Below are positions 1 through 9,349 of a stretch of DNA of 64,000 bases, piece after piece. The translations under genes and the position numbers were made by a program. This stretch comes from Neoscytalidium dimidiatum (taxonomy: Eukaryota; Ascomycota; Dothideomycetes; Botryosphaeriales; Botryosphaeriaceae). The DNA lies in contig CM074697.1 in the NCBI GenBank assembly GCA_037367355.1, positions 1,922,001 to 1,986,000 of the forward strand. Reading direction: 5' to 3'. Every line of letters begins with the position of its first letter. Position 1 is the first letter of the stretch. The notes under the pieces were generated by a model. It did not search any database and was not told where the DNA came from. It saw only the letters and a program-made list of their open reading frames with translations.

Positions 1-395
1 ATATTAGGTAGCCTTTTCGGTTGCAATCGGTCCGCTTTCTGACTTCTAGGGCCATAATTTCTTAGTCATCCAGTAGGATGCTTCGGTAAGAAGCTCATAT
101 ACCATTATGTAGGCTGATGCAATAGCCTAGTAAAATAAAAATTACTATGGATACTAAACAGTAATAAAGTATAAAAATTATTAGGTGATATTTTTTTTGT
201 TTATTTACCTAAAGATAGCTGTAGAAAAACTATGTCATAGAGATACTACTTAGTTGCTCTCTATCTGCTACTGATCTAGATGCCGACTATACTAGACTCT
301 AGTTTCTCAGCCGTTCAGCCACTAGCTGGGCGTAATTTAGTAATTTAAAGATATCTCTTTTCCCGGCGGTTTGTATTTCTAAATACGTATCTCCT
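1..395. other. AT-rich edge without a gene
   Basis: This stretch is clearly richer in A, T and TpA steps than the rest of the window and has no convincing reading frame. It could be a decayed, RIP-mutated repeat continuing beyond the left edge, but no terminal repeat or transposase motif is visible, so that is only inference. Confidence 0.4.
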
Positions 396-1004
396 TCAGT
401 GCCGGATAAGCGCTAAGGTAAGCTTCATCGGCTGTATCGTAGCGCACATCTGTGGCATCCTAAAATAGAAATATATACCAGACCGGCTACCTTCAGGCTT
501 GTGAGAAACATCCCCAAGCTGCTGAATAGCGTCTGGATCATGGCGCATACGCTTGCTGCTAGAAATCTGGTGGTAAATTCCACTCCTTCGCGATGACTGA
601 CGTGCGCCGTCTTGTCTAATCGCCTGGGGGTTCGGAACGTCCTGACCCCCAGACTCCTCATCAGGTCGCTGAATGCGAACTCGCAAATTGGCAACTCGCT
701 CTAGCAAGCTATCAATCGCTCGACTAGCCCAGTCCTCAGTCTCCCTTTGGCTGAACCAATGGGAATCCTTCTTGACGGTGCAGGATCTGTATCTAAGATG
801 TGCCCAACTGTAATCAGGGTGCCATCTATCCGCTAGTGTTAGTCTTCGTTTACGCAATTCTCTCGCCGAAGGCGGACAGTGCGTGTTCGTTGGGCATGTT
901 GGCATCCCTATAGATGTAAGCATCGAGCATGGAATATTTGGACAGGGAGGGGTCATACTGAAGAGCTCAATTAAGTTGAAGAAAAGAAAAGGTGAACTGG
1001 GCAT
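396..1004 (-). CDS. doubtful hypothetical ORF, 202 aa
   Basis: An open frame of 202 codons on the minus strand, with no family recognised. The N-terminal third is Cys/Pro-rich and the middle is charged with a WHPDYSW-like aromatic patch; there is no signal peptide or membrane segment. It overlaps a second minus-strand frame (967-1188, 73 aa, hydrophobic centre) that could be an upstream exon of the same gene, but I could not find a convincing splice. Its position at the border of the AT-rich edge makes a decayed gene or chance ORF equally possible. Confidence 0.2.
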   Translation of the reverse strand: MPSSPFLFFNLIELFSMTPPCPNIPCSMLTSIGMPTCPTNTHCPPSARELRKRRLTLADRWHPDYSWAHLRYRSCTVKKDSHWFSQRETEDWASRAIDSLLERVANLRVRIQRPDEESGGQDVPNPQAIRQDGARQSSRRSGIYHQISSSKRMRHDPDAIQQLGDVSHKPEGSRSGIYFYFRMPQMCATIQPMKLTLALIRH

Positions 1005-1849
1005 AAGGAATTTGAAAGACTGGATGGATCGCGGCTAGAGTCAGCGTAACAGCCAAATTGGCAAGCACGACAGGCAGGGTAGAGAAGGCAGGTAAGACCG
1101 CACCTTCTAAAACAGCAACGCGAAGCCGTAAGCCACTGGCCAGCAAACTATAATTCACATCCGCACGCAGTGTAAGGAGCCTATTCATTTATTCCGGTAA
1201 GTCGGAATTATATCCACGGAAGATGTGGCGGAGGTTATGTCATATACACTCGACATACAATTTTATAGTACTTTGGAAATGAACACTTTCTAAACCGTCT
1301 CTATGCGCGCCAGATAGGGAAAGCAATAAGTGTCAGTCTGTCAAACAGCACTATTTCAAGCCAATCACCTACACTATAGGTCTGCAGAGCACACTGCTGT
1401 ATGGAGGATATATTCGCTTGTACTGCTAAGTACTCAAAGCCGATGCGGACACAACGAAACCCTTTAGTCGTTCTTCTCGCTTCGGAAGTTCAAAGCTTCC
1501 CTCAAATTTCTCGAACACAAACCTATCATAATACATTCCGCATACCCGAACTCATTTTGATCTCGATTAATCAATCAATTTCATCTATTATAGCAATGTT
1601 CAGAACAGGCAAAGCCATTGGCGTTGGCCGTATTCTAATAGTCATGGTCCAGTCGTAAGTCGTCAACGCTTGGGTGAAACGCGGTATCGTGCATAAGGCA
1701 AGATGGAGCAAATGCTACAGGCCATATTGTTTCTTTTGCCAGGCTCGTCATGTGGAAGCGATCCAGCCATACCAGTCTTTGAGAGCCACGCCTTTAAACA
1801 CAAACAGGAAAGAAGGAGAGCAGAGGGGGCGGGCGAAAGCCGACAAGGC
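1005..1849. other. intergenic, no gene seen
   Basis: Apart from the short hydrophobic frame at 967-1188 (minus) mentioned with the neighbouring ORF, and an 85-codon plus-strand frame at 1401-1658 with no recognisable content, nothing here looks like a gene. The right part is the 3' flank of the DUF3824-type gene. Confidence 0.4.
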
Positions 1850-3571
1850 TCAGTATCTCGCAGGAGGGGCGCCCATTGGCGGCGGCGGCAGATTGCCGGC
1901 GGAGTAAGGATTGGCGTCTGCGTAGGTCGAGGCACCATAGGGCGGATAGGCGACGCCCGGAGCTGGGGTGGCATACGGGTTAGCCGAGCCGTTCATCAGG
2001 GCGTTCTGTTTAGCCTCGCGCTGTGCTCTTTCGCGCTGTTTTCTCTTTTTGCGACGCTTAGCCTCAAGCTCATGTACGTGGTGGCGCTGTTCGTTCATCT
2101 CCTTCCACTCGCTGAAGGCGCTCTTGATGCCGAGCGCTGCGATGCCGACGGCTGCGGCGTCTTGCAGCATGTTCTTGCTCTTCCGCTTGCGAGCTTCTTC
2201 GGGCGACATCTCGCCCTCGGAGACGAGCTTGCGCCGCTTCTCGGAAGCCACCATGGACGAGTAGACACCGTGTGCGGCGTGGATGGTTGCAACAGTCGCC
2301 AATCCCGCAGTGAGGAGTTCCTTACCTCGCATTTTCTTCCGCTGCAGTTCCATATCCGTCGTCGATTCGGAGCTCACGCTGCTGTTCCGCCTTCCGCGGC
2401 CCATCGTGGCGTTCGCGGAGGAGTTGGTGTCGGGGCCTCCTCGTGAGTAGCCGCCGTCCATGGGCGGCTCGCGAGCACGGCCGTAGCGCCTGCCGCGCGA
2501 GGGGACGTAGCTGTCGGCACTCGAGCTGCTGGGAGATCGGCGGCGGCGCGACTTGGAGCGCACGCGGTCGTAGATGGCTTTGCCGGCGGCGGCGAGGGCA
2601 CCGGCCGAGGCGAGTTTCTTGATCTCACCGCCGCCGCCGCCGCCGCCGCCATCTCCGTCGCGGTCCATGGAGCGGCCTCGCGAACGGCTGCGGCTGAAGA
2701 GCGAGCGTGCACGGGAGCGAGAACGAGAGCGAGATCTGCCGCGGGAACCGGAGCGATCTCGCGGGCCGTTGGCGAGGCGGTTGGCAACCAGGCCGCCAAT
2801 GACAGCCTCGGCGGTGTGGCGCTTGCTCTTCTTGTCCGGATCTCTGTCGACCAGACCATCGATTCCGGCGGCTCCCAGGGCAGCGGTGGCGACGCGAGTG
2901 CCCTTTTCGCCAGTCCAAGGACCGGGTTCCTTGCGGCTGCGGAAAGCCTCGACAGCGCCGGCGACGAGGGCTGCCTGGGCTGCCTGCTGCCACTTGCGCT
3001 CAGACTTGCCGTGGCGACCCCGGCTTCGGCTTCGGCTCCGGCTCCGATCGTCGTAGTAGCGATCATGGCGATCGTAGCGGTCATGGTACCTGTCGTCCCG
3101 GCCGCGAGACCTGCTCTTGCTGCGCGACTTGCCGAGCACGGCGCCTACAACACCACCGAGGCCAGCGTCATCGAGAAATTCTTCGACCTTGGATTTGCGG
3201 CGCTCGCGGCGGGGGGGCCTGTCGTAGTCGTCCGAGTAGTAGGGATCGTCGCGGCTCCGTCTGCCGCGCGGGGGCGGGGCATAGTCATCGTAGTCGTCGT
3301 CGTAGTAATCGCGGCGGCCAACGGAGCGGGTTCGGCGTGGAGGACCGTAATTTTCGCGGACTTTGGTCCTGCGGTACTCGGCGCCGGGCGGAGGGAAATC
3401 GCGTGGGATGTCTTCGACGCTCTCGTCGCGAGCGGGCCGATAGACGAGGTCGCGCTGGGGCGGGGCATTGCCGCGCTGGATGTAGGTCTCTTCAACGTAC
3501 TCGGGCTCGCGGGTGCGAGTGCGGCGTGAGTCGTGGCGGCGCGGGCCATCGTCATAGCCATATTGCGACAT
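1850..3571 (-). CDS. Arg/Ser-rich DUF3824-type protein
   Basis: A single-exon gene of 573 aa. The N-terminus is very rich in Arg, Asp and Tyr (MSQYGYDDG start). From about residue 130 come repeated blocks combining a short Gly/Ala helix-like segment (GLGGVVGAVLGKSRSKSRSRG) with RS/RG runs; this alternation, seen three or four times, is the pattern of fungal DUF3824 proteins. A run of nine glycines lies near residue 310. After about residue 390 there is a charged Lys/Arg-rich segment with two short Ala-rich helices, then a Pro/Tyr/Ala-rich tail ending in PPARY. The function of the family is not established; RS richness alone does not prove a splicing role. The ATG has no in-frame upstream competitor that I favour. 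The 1.3 kb upstream is shared with the divergent carrier gene. Confidence 0.8.
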   Translation of the reverse strand: MSQYGYDDGPRRHDSRRTRTREPEYVEETYIQRGNAPPQRDLVYRPARDESVEDIPRDFPPPGAEYRRTKVRENYGPPRRTRSVGRRDYYDDDYDDYAPPPRGRRSRDDPYYSDDYDRPPRRERRKSKVEEFLDDAGLGGVVGAVLGKSRSKSRSRGRDDRYHDRYDRHDRYYDDRSRSRSRSRGRHGKSERKWQQAAQAALVAGAVEAFRSRKEPGPWTGEKGTRVATAALGAAGIDGLVDRDPDKKSKRHTAEAVIGGLVANRLANGPRDRSGSRGRSRSRSRSRARSLFSRSRSRGRSMDRDGDGGGGGGGGEIKKLASAGALAAAGKAIYDRVRSKSRRRRSPSSSSADSYVPSRGRRYGRAREPPMDGGYSRGGPDTNSSANATMGRGRRNSSVSSESTTDMELQRKKMRGKELLTAGLATVATIHAAHGVYSSMVASEKRRKLVSEGEMSPEEARKRKSKNMLQDAAAVGIAALGIKSAFSEWKEMNEQRHHVHELEAKRRKKRKQRERAQREAKQNALMNGSANPYATPAPGVAYPPYGASTYADANPYSAGNLPPPPMGAPPARY

Positions 3572-4879
3572 GGCTGATGGCGAGCGCTCGGGTGAGCGTC
3601 GGTGGTGCTACGGCCGAGACGAGTGAGAGGGCGATCTTGCGAACGGTCAGCGCGAGCACACGAGGGAGGTTGGAGGCAGAAATACCTGGCGGGTGGGGGA
3701 GGCCGAAAGTGTAGGTCGGGCGGAGGGCTCTCAGCAACGAAGAACAAGTTGGGCGCGCAAAGAGGGCAGTCGGCTTGGGCTGGGCGGTGGGAGACGGGCA
3801 GGCGCGCGGTGGACAGCTGGCGGTATTTATTATGGGCTAAGATGGTGAGTGAGGAGGGATCAGGGCATTTACGAAGAAGGCTGGGTGCTGTAGGATCGCA
3901 GGCGCTGGGCAGGCGGGCAGGCGGGCAGGCGCCTAACTAAAGCGACGGGCGGGCTGGGGCGTGGGGTTCATGCTGGTTACTTGCTATGACGCCAGTGCGC
4001 ACCGACTGAATCACATCGAAGCACCCATTGCGTCTCCCTGCAGCAGCGCGGCCGAATGCCAGCGCTGGACGCAACTCCGTTTTCCTGTTTTGCCCGCGCC
4101 AGTGCGAACGCCTCGACCCTGCTGCCGCTGCCACTGCTGCTGCCACGCCGGCGAGCCTGGAACCCTGCGCCCGACGGGTCAGGGTCTGCCAGTGATCTAT
4201 ACGGGGATTGCGCAACGGCAATCGCCAACACCACTGAGGCCAGGTGGAGCGCCCCGCGGTCGTGTCGCCTGCGGCGCGCATGCGGCGTTCTACAGCGGCT
4301 GGGCTGCGCCCGGATGTTGGACGTTGGGCGCGCAACGGGCAGCGGGCGGCGGGCAGTGGGCGTGAACGAGGGCAGCTCAGCGGCCCAAGGAAAAACGAAG
4401 GAAACGTCAAGCAGAACATATGACGTACGTACGTAGCAGTCACCGGGCTGACCACTCGAGCGCAGCCACCACACACCTTAGCCCAAGCCTGAGAGACCAC
4501 CACTCCCGCTGCTACTACCGCTGCCACAGGGCTGACGAGACCGGCTATCTCACGTGGGCCTCACGCGCTCTGCTGCCGGTCGCCGGTGTGCCTGCCACGG
4601 CGCGGTGGGAAAGGCAGATGTCAGCTCGATTTACGGCACAGGCTCCAGGCGCAGGGCTGCGTTCCGCTCGCTCGCATCCGCGCGGACCCGAAGCCGACGG
4701 GCGGAGGTACGAGCACGTGTGGCTGGTGGTCGGTGGTGCAGCTGGTCGGGCGGCATCGGGGCCTCGGAGTTCGGGCGGGTGGCGGCAAATTCTCAGCGGC
4801 ACCCATCATTATCTGATCATCACGAACGCGCTCCTCCACACGAGAGCTGCCCGCCAGCTGCAGCAGTGAAGCCCTCCCC
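3572..4879. promoter_or_regulatory. divergent promoter region
   Basis: This 1.3 kb GC-rich region separates the start codons of the DUF3824-type gene (minus) and the mitochondrial carrier (plus), so it must hold both promoters. It contains a short direct repeat of GGCGGGCA units at about 3908-3931, an alternating TGACGTACGTACGTAG stretch near 4420, and an E-box palindrome CACGTG at 4551-4556. No coding frame in it has recognisable content. Confidence 0.5.
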
Positions 4880-6042
4880 ATGTCCGGCAACAACACCAAT
4901 ACCGACATCCTGCTGGTGAGCTGCCACCCCGGCCCGCCCTCGCTGACCAGTCTCCTCGCTAATCCAGCCCCAATTCCTCCAGGCTGGTGCGTTCGCAGCT
5001 TTCACCGTCGACCTGCTCGTCTATCCCCTCGACACCCTCAAGACCCGCCTGCAGTCCCCCGACTACGCGCGCTTGTACCTCAATGCCAAAACAAACGCCA
5101 TCAACCGCCCCGCCCTGTTCCGCGGCCTCTACCAGGGCGTTGGCAGCGTCATAATAGCAACCCTTCCCTCCTGTAATCCGCCCATTCTGCCCTTGTTAGC
5201 TCTCCCGTTCCTGACGGTTTGAAGCAGGATCGTTTTTCACCACCTACGAGGGCGTCAAGGCCTTTCTGATCGCCCATAATCCCACCTTCGGCACCCATGG
5301 CTCTCATCTGCTGCCACAGCCCCTCATCCATTCCATCGCCTCGTCCGTCGGCGAGCTCGTCTCATGCGCCATCCTGACCCCGGCCGAAGTCATCAAGCAG
5401 AATGCCCAGATGGTCGACACTCGCACCGGTCGCGGCAACGCGACCGTGCGGACTCTCTCCAAGTTCCGCTCGAACCCTCTCGCCCTCTGGCGCGGATACA
5501 CGGCGTTGGCCGGCCGCAACCTGCCCTTCACCGCCCTGCAGTTCCCCATGTTCGAACGCATGAAGGAGTACCTCAAAGCCTACCGGGATCGCGCCGGCAC
5601 CAGGAGCGGCTCGCTCGCAGAGAGTGGCATGATCACGGCCATCAGTGCTGGAAGTGCTGGCAGCGTTGCCGCCGTCGTCACCACCCCCATCGACCTCATC
5701 AAAACGAGGATCATGCTGTCTGCCGCCGAGGCCTCCAAGATAAAGCCCGATGCCAACCCCAACACCCTCGTCGATGCCCTTGGCAACGTCTCGCAGGCTT
5801 CCAAAGAAGGCCCGGCCAGCGTCGTCGAGAAGGTATCGGGAAAGAGCGGCAGGAAATCGAGTTTGGCCATTGGCCGCGAAATAATCGCACAGGAGGGCAT
5901 GCGCGGTTTGTGGCGTGGGGGTGCCCTCCGCGCTGTTTGGACCATGGTCGGTAGTGGCTTGTATCTAGGTGTATATGAAAGCGGCCGCATCTGGCTGGCG
6001 CGCCGTAGAGGAGAAGACGTCAATGCAGACGATTTGTTCTAG
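4880..6042 (+). CDS. mitochondrial carrier, PET8 (SAM carrier) type
   Basis: Three exons: 4880-4915, 4983-5172 and 5225-6042, giving 347 aa. The second acceptor is the AG at 5223-5224; using the AG three bases later would create a stop. All three mitochondrial-carrier signatures are present: PLDTLK at about residues 27-32, PAEVIK at 128-133 and PIDLIK at 230-235, one per 100-residue repeat, which identifies the solute carrier 25 fold with six membrane helices in the inner mitochondrial membrane. The first repeat (TVDLLVYPLDTLKTRLQSP) and the short loop after it look most like the S-adenosylmethionine carriers (yeast Pet8), but substrate assignment from this alone is tentative. It is longer than yeast Pet8 because of an insertion in the third repeat around residues 250-290. 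Confidence 0.85.
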
Positions 6043-6704
6043 ACTTGATCGCGTCCAATTGCGCTCGCTGACCGAAACTCGCGCGTACGAGAGCCCCCTG
6101 TGCCTTCACAGTGCATTGGCATGGCCTGTAACAAGTGTTACTAATCACGGAGAAAGCCATCATTTCCATTACTGTGTCTTATGTTTTTCCCTTTTGGTCT
6201 GTCACTTCGACCACGACCTCCCCATAGCCTATGCGTACACGTCTATCTGAGCCAAGGTGGCCAATACAGAGACCATCTCTAATGTTGCCAGTGATGTCCA
6301 TCCACATCATAGTTCCCCCTCATCGGACCGACATCTGAATCGTGAAACTTAAAGGACAGAAGATATGGGTATCGTCGTTGAAGACCATGCGAGCGTCGAG
6401 CGAGAACCGAGGATTACTAGGGTAGATAGAAGCAGTTCGACGTAGCCACCACGTCATGCCAATTACTTCTCCAGTTCTCCTTTTTAAGGGGGCAGCCGTC
6501 TGGGTGCTTTTGATCGGAAGGTCGAAGAATGCTGGAAACGTCGCGGGCGTGGCTGGGAGGGAAGCAGAGGGAAAACCGAGTATCCAGAGGATGATGATAC
6601 CGAGAGGCCAACATAGTCAACGAGTTGCGACGATGCCTGCGGTTGTTGAATCCACAGGTTTTATCAGAATAGAGCAAGCGAAAGGGATGGGCGAACGACT
6701 TTCT
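6043..6704. other. convergent 3' region, no gene
   Basis: This 660-base stretch lies between the stop codons of two convergent genes (mitochondrial carrier and ethanolamine kinase). Open frames here are short or shadow the kinase gene; I see only 3' untranslated sequence. Confidence 0.5.
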
Positions 6705-8112
6705 TCACTCCTCGGCCCAGCGCCTTTCACGAAGAGGCATCTCGCCAGTGCGGGTACCGAGCAGTTCTGCCTTCCACGCCCAGTACTCGCCCAGACGAAC
6801 CTCGGCGTAGCTGGCATAATCGAAGTCTATCTGGCTGATCTTAGCTTGGATCAAAGCCCATACGCCCCAGTAGAAGCCAGGCACGCCGCGAAAATCGTCA
6901 ATCTCGCGGAACAGTTGCTCTGCCTTGGAGTCGACTTCGGATTGGGCCAAGGGCTGAGGAAGGTGCGAGCTGTAGGACGAAACGTACTCGCGAATGAAAT
7001 CACGGCGTTGGGAGCGAGTGGGCAAGCAGTTGAAATCGCAGTCGAAGCCACCCCACTCGGCAAAGTGGTTGCTGATGTCAAAGGCAGCAGGAGCCGGGGC
7101 GGCGTATTCATAGTCAATAAAATCAACGCTCACAGCATCGATGGACGAGTCGGTCGCGTTGGACTCGGCGGTCGAGGTGGGAGACTCGCCTGACGAGGGC
7201 TGGGGCTCGATGATGACGTTGCCGGAGAGCAGGTCGCAATGGGAGAAAACCAGAGGGTTTGAGCTGATGCCGGGAGTGGCGCCCAGGCGGTTCACAAGCC
7301 AGATCAACTCCTGCTGCAGAGTCGCCTTGCGCTGTTTTTCAGCATCGGTGGCGTGGGGCAGCGAGTGGATCCACTTCTGCATGACGGTCCAGAGGTTTGG
7401 CGAGGGCTTGTCCGGGGTGATGTTGTCCGCGGCCTCGAGCCAGGAAGCCTTGCGGCGATGGGAGCGGTCGTGGGCAGGGCTGGTGGTTGGGTCATCGGAG
7501 GGGATTTCGGTGATCAGGTAGGAGATGGGCAGTGTCGCGTGCCACTGGCCCAGGCGGCGGGCAACGCCGCGCCAGACCTCGGGACGGCGGAGGTCTGGCG
7601 GCGAGCACACGGAGCCCTCAATGAACTTGTACAGCAGGCCGTTCTCGAAGCGGGCCAGCAGCGGGGGCGCGAGCTTGTGGCGGGCCAGCAGCGAGTGCGA
7701 GCGGGTCTCTCCTGGGCGAGGGGTGAGCAGGCAGCGGGGGTACGGGGCGAGGCGGGGCGGGGCGGGACGGGACCAACTTTCTCTGTCGATGAGGACGTCG
7801 GTGCCGCGGCCGTAGGCTCGCATGAGCACGGCGTCGCGGTCGACCTGCTCGTCGGACCAGCCGGGCAGCCTGTTGACGGCCTTGAAGAGCTGCGGTACGG
7901 GGCGTTCAGCGCGAGGGTTGTGGCGGGGCTGGTGCGGGTGCGTGCCTTCAACGTACAGTGTTTGTGATGCCGTCGGTGAAGCGGACGAAGTCAATGGTGT
8001 CCTGGTGTTGCTTCCAGTCGGGGCGCAGGGTCAACACCAGCTGCAGGGCCGACTCGTGCGAGTTGGCGCTGTCGTAGCGCAGCGGGATGAAGGGGAGATC
8101 GTCGTGGTCCAT
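6705..8112 (-). CDS. ethanolamine kinase
   Basis: Two exons on the minus strand, 8112-7957 and 7889-6705, with a 67-nt intron, giving 446 aa. The first exon (starting MDHDDLPFIPLRY) ends in RFTDGITNT and the second continues LFKAVN, reconstituting the conserved N-lobe motif of ethanolamine kinases that a contiguous reading would miss. Other family features are GRGTDVLIDRE at about residues 79-89, the catalytic Brenner motif FSHCDLLSGNVI (His about 269, Asp 271, Asn 276) and the metal-binding VDFIDYEYA (Asp about 312). The enzyme phosphorylates ethanolamine with ATP, the first step of the CDP-ethanolamine branch of phosphatidylethanolamine synthesis, in the cytosol. The DYEYA and DLLSGN forms favour ethanolamine over choline kinase. 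A low-complexity Ser/Thr/Glu insert of about 25 residues sits between the two active-site motifs. Confidence 0.9.
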
Positions 8113-8280
8113 GGTCAACAAGCGGTCTTGGGCGGGTGGACTGGCGAGCGAGCGAGAGGCAGCAGGCGCGGGCGTCGTAGAGGGGAAAAAAAGGGCTTTC
8201 TCTTGGGTGCGGCAGAGAGCGGGCGGGTCACGGCACGGCTTTCATGTGAAGTGATGTCGGCCCAGGGGCCAGGGACAGGG

Positions 8281-8305
8281 TGGAGTGGAGTGGAGTGGAG
8301 TGGAG
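8281..8305. repeat. TGGAG pentanucleotide repeat, five units
   Basis: Five exact tandem copies of TGGAG lie about 170 bases upstream of the ethanolamine kinase start codon. This is a simple-sequence tract in promoter or 5' leader DNA. Confidence 0.9.
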
Positions 8306-9176
8306 GCCAGTGCACGAGGGCAGTCTGGGTCGCGGTCGACGGCGCTTTAGGCGGCGTCTGGCGTGGGTGTCGAAGCGCGGATGCGAGTCGCCGCTCGGAG
8401 CGTGGGATATTTACGGGCCAGGCACACAAGAAGGGTGCAAATGTTACTGTGTCCCTCCCCCAGATCGAGGGAAGTGCCAGCTTGCCTGCCGCCGCGGGGT
8501 CTGCGACCAGCCAGGGACCAGGACCAGGGGCTGCGCGGCCGCGGGAGCCAAGGGCACTGGGGCGCGGATTTTGCACCTTGACGCCCCCTCCTCACCGCGC
8601 ATCCCAAAGGCACGGAGCCATGTCGCTAGACGCGGCGCTATGCCACCTCTGCCGCGCAAGATTTGATCGATCCTGCAGCTTGCGTGTTGTTGGACCGCTA
8701 AAGGATGCTCGTGCAGGAGCCATCGGGCCTGACCGTTGCGCCCCGCCGAGCCCTGCGGAAGCGTGTTGGTGCTGGTTACTCCACGGGGAGGGCGCTAGAA
8801 GAGGATGAAAGAGGGTCCAGACAGAAACAGAGACAAGAATAAAAGGGAAATCCAAAGCAACGCCCCGGATCGTCGGCGGAAAAGACGAGCCGGTGGGCGA
8901 AGTCGGCAAGATGGACGCGTCCTTTTCCCCGGCAGCTGGAGCGACCCTTCTGCCAGGCTGCCAGGCTGCCAGGCTGCCCTGCTGCCCTCCAGGGCTCGGG
9001 CTCGGACCCTGCGTGCACGAGCCCCCGCCGTGCCCGAACTGGTCATGAGCAGGCCCGCATCTCCTTCCTGCCCGCGTGCCCATCAACCAACTTCGGTACT
9101 GTCGCTCTTCTACTGCAAACCTCACCGTCGCGAGACCACCTGCCACCGACCGTGCCTGTCGTTGATCTGCCGCTAT

Positions 9177-9190
9177 CACGTGTGACGTCA
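9177..9190. promoter_or_regulatory. adjacent E-box and CRE palindromes
   Basis: CACGTG (9177-9182) is directly followed by TGACGTCA (9183-9190), 160 bases before the CLC start codon. The first is the binding palindrome of bHLH factors, the second of CREB/ATF-type bZIP factors. Occupancy is inference; the palindromes are exact. Confidence 0.45.
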
Positions 9191-9349
9191 CCCGCCCTTA
9201 TCATGCTGCACGCCAGCCTTCCCCGGATTTCCGCGGACTGGACTAGATAAGCTGTCCGAATCGAGCTATATCAGACCTGCCCATGCCTACCCATCGCGAC
9301 GCCATGCTGTCCCTCTGCCAGTGCCTCTGCATTCGGAGAGAGCTCTCAA

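Larger units (their letters stand above)
8113..9349. promoter_or_regulatory. divergent promoter, ethanolamine kinase / CLC
   Basis: This 1.24 kb lies between the start codons of two divergent genes. It includes a TGGAG pentamer repeat on the kinase side, a CTGCCAGG-type repeat at about 8951-8985, and an E-box/CRE pair 160-170 bases before the CLC start codon. No gene is evident. Confidence 0.5.
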
